Made by a program: the position numbers and the translations under genes
Shown: positions 37,301 to 46,726 of the stretch, piece after piece
How positions within the stretch are numbered: the first letter of the stretch is position 1
Layout of the letters: every line of letters starts with the position of its first letter
Source of the DNA: Mermis nigrescens
Taxonomy: Eukaryota > Nematoda > Enoplea > Mermithida > Mermithidae
Direction of reading: 5' to 3'
Length of the DNA: 64,000 nucleotides
Assembly (NCBI GenBank): GCA_036768485.1
Contig: JAVLUZ010000154.1
Location: 43,170,284-43,234,283 of the forward strand
The notes under the pieces: generated by a model
What the model was told of the DNA's origin: nothing
What the model saw: only the letters and a program-made list of their open reading frames with translations
The model's database searches: none

Positions 37301-38198
37301 TTAATTTTTTTAAAAGCTGCGAAAATCGGACCTGGTAGCTATAGTCTGTTTCACATAAGTTTGGGCATAAATTTAAAGAATTTTTCTATGGGTTTTGCCC
37401 TCTACCCCGCCAAAATAGCTCAAGTTAAGACATAGCGAACATGAAATTTTCTCGGCGCTTCGCACCGGATTTGTTGATTGTTCATGTTTTATGTCTTCTA
37501 GCCCGCTAATGATTAGAAATCAGTTGTGCAAATAGCTCAAACGATAAACTTGTTTTGTATCAATATTTTGAAATTTTCCTTCACCAGAGCTCGCCGAGAC
37601 ACGCTCAAAACTGCCGTTAGTATTGCCAATCTCATAATTGTTCTCGAGATATCTGGCCCGCAAATTAGCGCCCCTTTCCGAAATTCCTAAATACGGGCCT
37701 GCATATTAAGTATGTACATTACATAACTAAGTACCTGCCTGCCTACTCGTAGTGGTTGAAGTACCTATTTAAAAAAGATATTTCAGCTGAAGCGGGTGCT
37801 GGACCTGCTGGTGCGGTCCAGTTTGTCGAAGAAACGCCTACGGCAGCGGCTACGGAGACATCAGAAGTCCCTCCTATAGGAGCCGAAACTGCGTCTAAGA
37901 CGCCGCAAATTGCCGCCATTGAAGCCCCAGCAAGCCCCCAGGGCGAACTACCTGAAGGAGCAGGGAAAGGCGCTGATGAGCGCGGTGACAAGAAAAAACG
38001 GAAACAATCGAAGCACAAAAAGAAGTCCAAGCATCGGAATCATGGCGAAAAAGTACGCGTAGGAACAAAAAACTCAAAAAACGTTCAAGTAAACATAAGA
38101 AGGACAAAGAGCCAGTGGGCGCCGCCGTCGATGATGAGAAAAAAGAGGATGATGCGGGTGAGACGCAGGCGCAAAAAGTGGACTCCTTCCAATCTTGA
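25145..38198 (+). CDS. Unrecognised lysine/serine-rich protein with two CxxC modules, six exons
   Basis: Seen: exons 25145-25321, 29463-29756, 31669-31921, 32642-32935, 34922-35200 and 37787-38198 have GT/AG borders. Phases 0,0,1,1,1 join with no stop into about 570 residues, provided one base is restored at 38048-38052. The first exon is mixed helical sequence. Later exons alternate acidic/Ala/Pro stretches with Lys/Ser/Arg tracts (KRRKSKSKSK; KKKKSKSKLKK; KKKRKQSKHKKKSK). Exons 3 and 4 each carry CxxC followed about ten residues later by EL and a Leu-rich ...LxEM end. No signal peptide or membrane segment is seen. I do not recognise the family. Basic tracts would suit a nuclear or nucleic-acid-binding protein, but that is a guess. 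Introns are 0.7-4.1 kb, and the first contains a whole composite transposon in sense orientation. Confidence 0.72.
26389..29045 (+). mobile_element. Composite repeat, copy 2 (intron 1 of the lysine-rich gene)
   Basis: Head GGTAGCGTCTTAGCGCTTACC, conserved ACAGCTATAACGGGACAC block, GTGTAAA-rich body to about 28110, a unique linker with CAATATTGTTTTCCGCG (about 28190), then tail arms 28292-28458 and 28866-29045 around a spacer. It has the same order as copies 1 and 3. The 106-codon ORF in the spacer is the antisense of the spacer in copies 3 and 4 and has no protein signature. Confidence 0.75.
29463..29756 (+). CDS. Lysine-rich gene exon 2
   Basis: The acceptor GTTTTGCAG ends at 29462. 98 codons run to donor GTGAGA (phase 0). 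It begins YLQAGQAQNLCHETSVDVW and continues the preceding ILAK smoothly. It has two LVEKV repeats (TPLVEKV, TKLVEKV), an acidic Glu-rich end, then KRKSKG. Confidence 0.75.
29857..30065 (+). repeat. Three 78-bp tandem units, each with a 26-bp hairpin
   Basis: CCAACTGA starts recur at 29857, 29935 and 30013, a spacing of exactly 78 bp. Each unit opens with a palindrome whose halves are CCAACTGAAG and CTTCAGTTGG around AAATTT or a variant. It lies in intron 2, 100 bp after exon 2. Confidence 0.8.
30923..31197 (+). mobile_element. hAT-like MITE, CATAGGTGGGC family, perfect 8-bp TSD
   Basis: Flanked by GGTAGTAC at 30915-30922 and 31198-31205. The ends are CATAGGTGGGC and CCCATGTGTG. It is the most intact copy and lies in intron 2 of the lysine-rich gene. 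Confidence 0.85.
31669..31921 (+). CDS. Lysine-rich gene exon 3, first CxxC module
   Basis: The acceptor GATATAG ends at 31668, and donor GTAAAT at 31922 is phase 1. It opens with a Lys/Arg/Ser tract (GKGKKRRKSKSKSK). About 28 residues later comes VMCKMCNNPIEGKVMELKKF, and it ends CLSKALSEMSTKKERLNAPA. CxxC with NNPIEGK resembles half a zinc knuckle, but no second CxxC follows closely. Confidence 0.78.
32642..32935 (+). CDS. Lysine-rich gene exon 4, second CxxC module
   Basis: The acceptor TTGTCAG ends at 32641 and donor GTAATA at 32936; it is phase 1 at both ends, so it is a symmetrical exon. It is Lys/Glu-rich, then VVKLCIECGNEAGKDAKEL and a Leu/Met-rich end (EQLLNMLDEM), parallel to the module in exon 3. 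Confidence 0.78.
33269..33375 (+). other. Possible alternative terminal exon with overlapping poly(A) signal
   Basis: After acceptor TTTTTCAG (ends 33268), a phase-1-compatible frame runs 34 codons to TAA at 33373-33375. AATAAA lies at 33371-33376. It would join exon 4 in frame and give a shorter protein. Support is only the splice phase and the signal. Confidence 0.25.
34922..35200 (+). CDS. Lysine-rich gene exon 5 with Pro/Ala repeat
   Basis: The acceptor ATCATTAG ends at 34921 and donor GTAGTA at 35201; symmetrical phase 1. It holds an exact 33-bp tandem duplication (34986-35018, 35019-35051) encoding PSPTPVPATPA twice. A basic C-terminal half follows (KKKKSKSKLKKSGRRKKSKK). Confidence 0.78.
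35379..35633. mobile_element. Foldback MITE built of AAGCCTGGCTTAA units
   Basis: The termini GGTCCGGTTTCAATA and ACTGAAACTTGGCTCTGG are inverted. The interior holds many AAGCC(A/T)GGCTTAA self-complementary words in both orientations. It is in intron 5 of the lysine-rich gene. Confidence 0.65.
35640..37786. other. Rest of intron 5, nothing gene-like
   Basis: AT-rich. It contains half a TATAGTCTG MITE (37340-37388) joined to a TTTCTCGGCGCTTCGC fragment like that inside 1140-2548. The 83-codon ORF at 37000-37251 has no recognisable features. Confidence 0.45.
37787..38198 (+). CDS. Lysine-rich gene exon 6 (terminal) with apparent frameshift
   Basis: The acceptor TATTTCAG ends at 37786 (phase 1). 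The Ala/Glu/Thr-rich frame runs to the A run at 38048-38052. Beyond it, coding-like composition (RSSKHKKDKEPVGAAVDDEK, ending DSFQS and TGA at 38196-38198) continues in another frame, consistent with one missing base. Staying in the first frame gives an Arg/Trp-rich tail to about 38319, which looks less like the rest of the protein. No AATAAA is visible in the next 250 bases. Confidence 0.65.
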
Positions 38199-38483
38199 TA
38201 GTCGACAGAATTGTCGTTTATCAGAAACTTTGGAACATTTCCTCCTGACTGTACTTTTTTATGGCACTGAACTGCAACCTCTATGGCGACACAAGATTGT
38301 CGATGTCAGTGCCTACTAATCGTATTGTCGTTGTTTTTAGATGTCGATTTCGTCTTCACATCTGTGTATACTTACTATAGTACGTACAAATATGTTGCAT
38401 TCATTACTAGTTGTCCTGCAGCGTCAGGCATGATATAAATGTTTTCTAATCTGTTAATGAGAGAAAAATTTATCAGATATGAC

Positions 38484-38734
38484 CATACGTGGGCGTGAGG
38501 GGTTTGGGGGTACAAACCCTCATAAGGCCAAATACTCCCCAGAAACCAAATTACCCCCCCCAGAATTCAATTTTCGGAATTTTGTTGTTGTTTTTTCGTA
38601 ATTTTTGATGCAATGGACATTGCTCGATGAGAAACGTTGAAAAATGTTTTTTTTTCGCCATACCACAATTTTTAAACCATTTTTTGACTTTTGAAAAATC
38701 CTGAACCCCTAGAATTCTGATGCTGCCCACCTAT
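38484..38734 (-). mobile_element. hAT-like MITE, CATAGGTGGGC family
   Basis: Reverse-oriented copy beginning CATACGTGGGCGTG and ending GCCCACCTAT. The flanks GATATGAC/ATGAGTAC are poorly matched. Confidence 0.7.
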
Positions 38735-38799
38735 ATGAGTACAAATACAGAGTGGTGCGAAAAAGGGTACTCAATGTTTTGATCATAACTATTGATGCA

Positions 38800-38976
38800 C
38801 TAGCAAACAAAAATGCTCCGACGGAAAAAAAGGATGAATATACTTGGAATTACGCATCATTAGGGACAAAAAGGGGAACTATGGAAAATCACATGTATTC
38901 CTTTGAAACATGCAAGAATCTGCTAAAAATTGGACTTCCGCTAAAAAAACGGAAAAAGCATATTCTGCGGCCTGCA
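38800..38976 (+). repeat. Solo tail arm of the composite family
   Basis: CTAGCAAAC...ATGCTCCGACGG to GCGGCCTGCAG, with no inverted partner nearby. Another solo arm (reverse) is at about 43657-43845. Confidence 0.65.
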
Positions 38977-39127
38977 GAAGAAGTAAAAACAAAATAACAA
39001 CTTTAGCCCATGAAAAAAGCGATTACTAATTTAAAAACGACAATGCGCATTTTTACGCTAGTATGGCGTGCATTGCTAGCAAGTGTGCTTGTCATAATTC
39101 ATTTATCAAGCCGCTGACGATTAATTA

Positions 39128-39292
39128 TAATCTGTTTCGCATGACTTCGTGCATCAATTCTAAGAATTTTCATCGACAGTAATCTGAGGATTACGATAAT
39201 TATATATCAAATCAATGCTATAATCGCAATCTGTTAACTTATTGCCTGAGATAGTTTTAAAATTTAGGACCGAAGTTGTGTGAAACAGACTA
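39128..39292. mobile_element. TATAGTCTG-family palindromic MITE, TA target
   Basis: TA-flanked, TAATCTGTTTCGCATG to GTGTGAAACAGACTA. It abuts the tail of composite copy 3 (16 bp away). Confidence 0.8.
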
Positions 39293-39307
39293 TAAGTATT
39301 AGTTATA

Positions 39308-42300
39308 CTAGCAAAGAAAAATGCTCCGATGGAACTAAAAAGATGAATATACTTGGAATTATGGATTATTAAGGATGTAAAAGGATGGGACTAGGAAAAA
39401 GCTACCTAAAGTCGCAAAATCTGCTAAAAATCACACTTTCTCTAAGCAACACAAAAAAATCGAAGTATATTTTGCGGCCAACAGATTAAAATATAATATT
39501 TAACCATAAAAATGATTGAAAAAGCAGCACGTTAGCTATGCAGTAGCTATGGGAAATGATATTGAGTAAACTAACACTCTTTCTAAGCCAATTGAATGAA
39601 ATAGCAAACATCGATGCATCCAAGACAATTGAAGAAATTGTTGGTTTAAAACAGTAGGAAACGCGTAAGTTGACTTGAAACAGACTAAATGTAGGTACAC
39701 TAGCATGCCCATATGTGCACTAATCAATCGGCCCCTGCTTTGCTCGCTATAATGCTCATAACAAAGTAAAACAACTTTAAATACAATACCACTTAGTTTT
39801 CTATCAATCTGGATACGAAGCTAGTCAACGTTGCTACTTGCCAGCAATTAAAAAAGAGTAAATATTACAGATTTCGTTTATACACTCTTATCTGAAACTT
39901 TGAAAATTATTTAAAAAAGACTCTTTTAGAGGCCGCAGAATATACTTCGATTTTTAGCGTTGCTTAGAGAAAGTGTGATTTTTAGCAGGTTCTGCGACTT
40001 TAGGTAGCTTTTTCCTAGTCCCCTCCTTTTACATCCTTAATAATCCACAATTCCAAGTTTATTCATCTTTTTGTTCCATCGGAGCATTTTTCTTTACTAG
40101 TACCCTACTTTTAATTAGCATGATTTCAGTACATCAGTCAGTAAACACATACAGTAACATGCCACAATAATGACAGCAGTCCAAGAACGCGGAAAAAATA
40201 TCGTTCTTAACATTAGCATTATCCTTTTTTAAACAAGACAACCTTACATTATTTAAACAGATTAAAGTTTTTCAGCATAAACTTTAGGCAAATATCAAGT
40301 GTAAGGAACGCTAGCGCTCAGATTTGGAAGTACAACAAATTTTGTAGTATAAACTACATATTAACAACAAATGAATAGTGCAAACTTTACACAACTACTA
40401 GGTGTAGAGAAAACTAACAGTCAGTTTCCCAATTCTGATTTTACGTAGAACATTTTAAAAAATATAAAGCTTCCGCAAGGCTCTAGAACTGAAGTTAATA
40501 TGCAGTGTAAACTTTACACAACCACAGAGTGTAAAGAAGATTTAAGTCGGATTCGTAATTCTAGTATTACTCTGATATTACGATCAAGATTTATGAAAAC
40601 ATTGAGTCTCCACAATAACCCGAGAACAAATAAAAATCAGTTGTAAACTACTTCACACCACTGTTGAGTGTAAGCAAATACGCTCAACTGGCGTCTCACA
40701 TTTGATTCCTGATACATTTTTAAACTTCAAAAAAATCAAGCTTCTGCAAGGCTCTAGAACTAAAATTAATATGCAGTGTAAACTTAACACAACCACAGAG
40801 TATAAAGAAAATTTAAGTCGAATTCGTAATTCTGATATCACTCTGATATTATGATCAACATTTATGAAAAAATTGAGACTCCACAATGGCCCAAGGACAA
40901 ATAAATATCAGATGTAAAGCACTTTACACCACTGTTGAGTGCAAACAAACTGGCGTATCACATTTGGTTTCTGGTTCATTTTTAGACTTGAGATCATGTC
41001 CAGACTCATAACCACACCTGGGCGTGGGGGTATGCAACCTCCCCCGGGAAACCAAAATACCCTCTCCCAGAATTCAATTTTTAAAATTTTTTTCGTTTTT
41101 TTTCGTCAATTTTTTTGATGCCAATGGATAGTGCTCAATGAGAAACGTCGAAAAATGGTGTTTTTTCGCCATACCACCACTTTTAAGGCCATTTTTGACC
41201 TTTGAAAAATCTTGCACCCCCCAGAATTTTCTTGCTGCCCACGTATGCTCATAACCCAGAACTTGGCAGAAAAAAAGACAGAAACACGTTTGACTCCCCC
41301 ATTTTTTGACTTTACACCTCCCAAAAAAGCTAAATATTGATGTAAACAAACGCAATTCGCTGTGACGCGACGCGTACCCCTTAGAAAGTTCTGTATTTTT
41401 ATCCTATTCGACCTCGCCCAACTTCCACTGTCCACCACATTGTAAACTTTAAAAATCTTGACCTAACGCCACATTGAGTGTAAATACACTCCGGTTCGGG
41501 CCAGTTTGTAGCCCTTTGATTGTAGTACGTCTTTTGTATGTGCCAAACTCATGTTCCGCAAAATATTTGATATGATTTACCAATCAAAATACGAAAAAAA
41601 CCTGTTTTTTCGGCCATTTTACACCTCAGATTTCGAACTTAACACCCTCATAAACAACTCAATATTACGTTTTTTTGAACGCGGCTTGCTTCGACGTTTG
41701 GCAGAGAAATCTTGGGCAAAATCAATCTGTTTTTTACTAATCCACTAGAGTGTAAAGTTTAAACCCCTGTTACTAAGTGCGTATTGGTAGTAGAAAAGTT
41801 TGCCGGTAATCACAAGATAGCCCTTGATCCATAGTACATTTCTGTCAGGAAAAATTTCCTAAAACTCATAACCTGGAGTTCTTGGCAGACATAAACAAGT
41901 CGAAAACTCGACCAAAATGTGTCTTTTCACCCCATGATTTTAGCACTCTTTACACTCCCATTCGAGAACTAAGGCGAAATTCAAAGAACTAAAAAAGTTT
42001 CATCTGCAGAATTCCTTCTTCTACAAATCCATGCCATTAAATTGTTTGAAGAGCCAATACTAAGTTGTCCGCAAGCCCGGTAAAAAAACCCGAAATTCGC
42101 TATATGTCATTAATGTTACGCCAAAACTTTACACCTTCTTTACACAGTCAGTTTTGAGTGTAAAGAAAAAACGAAAGAACAGGCAGCGAATTTTTTATTA
42201 TCTTCTTTTTAAAAACCGCACCTCCCAGATGTGTCCCGTTATAGCTGTAAGGGGTGCACAGGTGTTAGGGGTACCTAAGTATATTATAGATACGCGCTGA

Positions 42301-42310
42301 CGCGCTACCT
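39308..42310 (-). mobile_element. Composite repeat, copy 3 (reverse)
   Basis: Head hairpin at 42310-42280 (revcomp AGGTAGCGCGTCAGCGCG), GCAC..AGCTATAACGGGACAC block, GTGTAAA body with 240-bp modules, linker, and tail arms 39931-40100 and 39308-39479. It is interrupted by a MITE at 41013-41247. Same order as copy 2, so the pieces behave as one unit. Confidence 0.75.
41013..41247 (-). mobile_element. hAT-like MITE inserted in composite copy 3, perfect TSD and readable empty site
   Basis: CTCATAAC at 41005-41012 and 41248-41255. The uninterrupted site (GGTTATGAGTC on the other strand) is present in the sibling bodies near 18833 and 48371. Confidence 0.88.
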
Positions 42311-42339
42311 ATGATTAAATACTGACCCTAAAATAAAAT

Positions 42340-43845
42340 AGTTAGACATAAACTTGGAGTTTTACAAAACGATTAATGAAGAATCCAGCGGATTACTTAA
42401 CCTAAGTAGATGAATAAGTCAAATGAAATGCATGGTTTTGCCAAAAGAATTAAAAAATGAAAAAAGTCAGTATTCAGAAGATTTGAACCCATTACACTTT
42501 TTTAAATCCACACACGAGAACTGACACGTCAGGCACTTGCACGAACTCAATCTATCGGCGGATTTTAATACTTAGTCACTAATAATACATTGTCAACTTT
42601 ACACTTGTGCTAATAACGTAATATTGGGTGTAGGTATAGAAACAAAATAAACTAAACTGGGATCTGTAACGCTAAGGTCAAGGCACATTTTAAGCATAAT
42701 TAGCATGTTCCACCTACTTAGCGGAGTAGCTGAAGAAATTTCGTATTTCGCCTCGAACCCTTTACACTAAAACGATCACAGATCAAGAAATATTGCGTTA
42801 AAATAAAGAAAAAAAATTTGGCCCCGAGATATTTTAACCCTCAACATTATAGAACTGATTGGACTGCACAGAACCAAAATTGACTTAGATAAGCTGTGCC
42901 ACACACAAAGAGTAAAAAAACACGTATACTTTACACTTTTGTGCAACAAATATTGAGTGTAAAGAAATTTTAAAGTCAGATTTGTAATCTAAAACTGAGG
43001 GGCAACATTTTTAAATACAGATTGGCCCTCCGCTACTTGTTTGATACCCAAAGCTCTGGGCGGAAAAATGCTTCTCGGTGTAAACTTTACACTTGAGCTA
43101 ATACCGCAATATTGGGTGTATAGAAACAAAATAGACTAGGACCTGTAACGCTAAGGTCAGGGCACATTTTAAGCATTATTAGCATGTTCCGCCTACTTAG
43201 CGAAGTAGTTTAGAGAAATTTCGTTTTCCGTCGCGAACCTTTTATACTAAAACAATCACAGATCGAGAAATATTGCGTTAAAAGAGAAAACAAATTTTAC
43301 ATTTTGAGATGTTGTAAACCTCTACATTATAGAATCAATTGGACTACACAGAAACCAAAATTGAGTCAGATAAGCTGAAGGGACACGCAAAGAGTAAAAA
43401 ATACGTATACTTTACACTTTTGTTTAACAACTATTGAGTGTAAAGAAATTTTAAGTTCAGATTCGTAATCTACAGCTTGGAGGCAACATTTAAAAAAAAA
43501 TTGGCCCGCCACAAATTATTTGATTTTTTGGTTTACACTTTACACACTCATTGCTAACTCGGTATTGAGTGTAAACAAAAAAAAGACGGGCATCGAATTT
43601 TTTAAAATATATATCGATTAAAAAAACCGCACCTCCCAGGTGTGTGCCGTTGTTGCTGTGAGGTCGCATAATATACTTCGATGTTTTTGCATTTTTAGTG
43701 AAAGTCCAATGTTTAGCAGATTCTTACAACTTTCACAGGCATAGGTGACTTTTTCATAGTCCCCTCCTTATGTGTCCAATGACACGTATAAGTCAGGTAT
43801 GTATATTCGTCCTTTCTTGTTCCATCGGAGCAGTTTTCGCTGCTA
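42340..43845 (-). mobile_element. Composite-family copy 3b (reverse), with 485-bp tandem units and a tRNA-like segment
   Basis: From 43845: a reverse tail arm directly joined to the second-type head block (revcomp of GTTGTTGCTGTGAG, 43640-43655), then two tandem units of about 485 bp starting near 43084 and 42599 (CTTTACACTTG.GCTAATA). A tRNA-like head lies at 42466-42549. Close relative of 49572-50345. Confidence 0.6.
42466..42549 (-). repeat. tRNA-like SINE head (reverse), partner of 50588-50673
   Basis: The reverse strand reads ...GGGTTCAAATCTTCTGAATA followed by CTGAC and a T6 run, like the B box and pol III terminator at 50650-50679. The A-box half is decayed. Confidence 0.45.
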
Positions 43846-43849
43846 TAGT

Positions 43850-44017
43850 TAGAGTCTGTTTCACATAAGTTTGGGCATAAATTTTAAAAATCATTTCTGA
43901 CAATAAGCTGACAGATTGCGATTATAGCCTTGATTTGATATACAATTATCGTAATCCATCGGCTTTCATTCGAAAAATTCTTAAAATTTATGCCCAAAGT
44001 TATGAGAAACAGACTAC
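43850..44017. mobile_element. TATAGTCTG-family palindromic MITE
   Basis: AGAGTCTGTTTCACATAAG to TTATGAGAAACAGACTAC. The centre is inverted relative to other copies, as expected for a palindromic element. Confidence 0.75.
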
Positions 44018-44019
44018 AG

Positions 44020-44607
44020 TTGCTAAAGTGAGCTTCACTATTAATAGTTAGAAAAGTTCTTATAATAATGCTCACCTAATTACAAATGCAAGGAGGCATT
44101 TACATTAATAACTTATACAAACTTTCAATTCCTCGTGTACGAGACAGTAAGCAAATAGAAGAATACAAATGACCATAATTTTAGTGAAAACCAGCTGTTT
44201 GATACATATCATTAAAAATCAAAAAATTTAGACCCAAGGGGTTTGACTCTTTCAACAAAAAATAATTGGTTCATTTATTCCATAAAATGAATTAATGGTA
44301 AAAAAACCATTTACGCAGTAGTGCTCGAACAACTTAATTTATGCTGTTTATATCGTTGATCACTTTCTTATAAGCTTGCATTACAAATTAAGGAACATAA
44401 ACTAAGTAAAATAAATAAAACAATTTTTGCGTACACCGCGAGGAGCTAATAAATAGCAAGAACAGTCTTCAAAACTGACATATGACTCAAGTGCACACCG
44501 TGGGAAATTGATTCTAAACTTTAAAAAAATGAAAAATTGCTTTTCAAAATTTCACTTAAAATCTATATTAATTTAGAGTTTTCTGTCAGTCTGTCTGTCT
44601 GTCTGTA

Positions 44608-44638
<31 letters not shown>

Positions 44639-45584
44639 ATGTCTGTCTGTATGACTGTCTGTCTGTCTGTCTGTCTGTCTGTATGTGTTTGTGTGTGTAA
44701 AACAGTTTTTTGGTGAATAACAGTGATTCTCATATTTTGGCTCAATAGGTATTCTCGTGGCGCTAATTTCGAATTTTTTGATTGAAATGACTCGATCAGG
44801 ACTCCTGAAATCCGGAAACTACGGATTTATATAAAAGGTTTTGGTGGCTCTTGCCGCTTACATAATTGCCTCAAGGCTGAAATTTGTAACAGCCACCCTA
44901 GACCAACTTTTGATGCACTATCGACTGGTGTAAACTACTTTACACTGCAGTGTAAACTGATGTGACGTCCGTAAGAAAAACGTGATTTACAAGTGTATTT
45001 TATCAAATATCTCAAATCGCAGCAAATAAATTTTTTTTTAAGTATTCACCAATTAGTGGAAATCTTATGACTGACCTTACTGTAGAATTTGAAGAAAATT
45101 CACGGATTGGTTTCTGAGATACGGGAGCCCAAAGGTACTCTATGCATAGCATAAAATTTAGGTTTTTGTCTTTTTGCAGAAGCACAGATTGACTATTGCT
45201 TAAAAAATTTGGCCCCTGGGGTTTCTGGGACCGCTGATTCCATATTCGCTACTTTAAATGTACGATCTGGCATCGTGAAACATGTGTGAGACGGGCTGGC
45301 TGAAAGGAAATCACGTACGGTTACTTATAAACATGATTAATCACTGAAAAAGAGCTTGCACCAAGTCAAAATTTTTGACCTTGTAAACCAGCGCGCGTGA
45401 AATTTAATGCGAAGCAATCGAAAGCAGCAAACATGCGGCTTTCGAAAGAAAGCAGCAAACATGCGGCTTTCGAAAATACAAATCCAAATGTTCTTGCTTC
45501 TAGCGGCTAATTTAATATGCAACTTTTTGCATTTGTTTACAATGAGGGCAAAGTTGAACATTGTACAAAGTTGAACCCGACGCT
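44020..45584. other. Spacer, no gene recognised
   Basis: It contains the CTGT microsatellite (44582-44690), a few TTTACAC words near 44930-44960, and a direct 27-bp duplication with CGAAAGCAGCAAACATGCGG at about 45419-45471. Confidence 0.5.
44562..44690 (+). repeat. (CTGT)n microsatellite with TCTATATTAATTT leader
   Basis: CTGT repeats with CTGTATG interruptions. The preceding words TCTATATTAATTT and GAGTTTTCTGTC are the same as before the large tract at 55153, so the two tracts belong to one dispersed element. Confidence 0.85.
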
Positions 45585-46291
45585 ATAAGATAGGACGTTT
45601 TGAAAAATGAGCTTGCTAAGCGAGAGTTGTAAACAAAGAGAAACTTAATGTTTAAAGCATACCATTAAATTATGAAGAGAATTATAAAAGATTTTGAACT
45701 ATAAGAAAATGAAAAAGGTGGGATTTAAGTAAATTAAAACAAATTTAGAGGATATGATGAAACATTATTGTTGAGAATAGGACGATCACGTGCATATGTA
45801 TAATGACTCCTTGATTAAAAGATCAAAAGAGTTGTATGCTCGACTAATAACCTTGAAGCAATCTGGTGTATTTAAATGATTGCTATTTGAGATATGTTTG
45901 TGAATAGCAGATAAGTATCACCTGAATTGGTTTCCTGTAGCAAATGAGATGCCAGTATGCTCTGCAATTCTAATCCCAAAAATGTCGGCGAGTTTCGCCA
46001 ATGTAACTAACCATACAGCTTGAACACGTATACTTATATACTAAATTTGAGAGTAGCTTAGCAGGTACAGCATCCTTGTTCTTGAAAAAGCGGCTTATAC
46101 ACATGACAGGTTTGTAAACAAACCTTATTCTAATCTGAGGATAAAATGCAGATATAAGCTTTAGAATTCTGCTGCGTACATTGTAGCCATGCACACCAAG
46201 TGTAAGGCAAAACAAGAGAATAGCATAATTTATCACACCCAACTTTTATTTCATCACTTTTATTATAAATCTTTGTCATAAAATCGGATAT
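45585..46291 (-). pseudogene. Penelope-like element, GIY-YIG endonuclease C-terminus (left arm of palindrome)
   Basis: Known: Penelope-like retroelements encode a reverse transcriptase followed by a GIY-YIG endonuclease. Seen on minus from 46242: GVHGYNVRSRILKLISAFYP, then FKNKDAVPAKLLSNLVYKYT, CSSCMVSYIGETRRHF (the YIG element), and after a frame break RIAEHTG, AIHKHISNSNH and NSFDLLIKESLYI, the usual order of the family's C-terminus. The reverse transcriptase is absent. The frame break and stops near 45870-45970 make it inactive. The segment is intact at the point where the plus-strand twin is interrupted, so it serves as an empty site. Confidence 0.85.
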
Positions 46292-46308
46292 GACCTTATC
46301 AATCAAGC

Positions 46309-46726
46309 CATATCCGACTTTATGACAAAGGTTTGTAATAAAAGTGATGAAATAAAAGTTGAGTGTGATAAATTATGCTATTCTCTTGTTTTGCCTTACA
46401 CTGGTGTGCATGCTACAATGTACGCAGCAAGAATTCTAAAGCTTATATCTGCATTTTACCCTCAGATTAGTAAGGTTTTGTTTACAAACCTGTCATGTGT
46501 ATAAGCCGGTTTTTCAAGAACAAGGATGCTGTACCTGCTAAGCTACTCTCAAATTTAGTATATAAGTATACGTGTTCTAGCTGTATGGCTAGTTAAATTG
46601 GCGAAACTTGCCGACATTTTGGGATTAGAATTGCAGAGCAAATCTGGCATCTCATTGGCTACAGGAAAGCCAATTCAGGGTGATAGCTTATCTGCTATTC
46701 ACAAACATATCTCAAATAGCAATCAT
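46309..46726 (+). pseudogene. Penelope-like element, right arm of palindrome (5' part)
   Basis: Inverted homologue of 45877-46291: LPYTGVH, ARILKLISAFYPQI, then the FKNKDAVPAKLL-equivalent and CSSCMAS with a stop before the YIG position. It ends abruptly after AATCAT at the composite insertion; its continuation is at 53925-54256. Confidence 0.8.

Noticed and set aside
38752..38997. 81-codon Lys-rich ORF just after the lysine-rich gene
   Set aside because: It is a solo tail arm of the composite repeat; the Lys content comes from AAA-rich repeat DNA.
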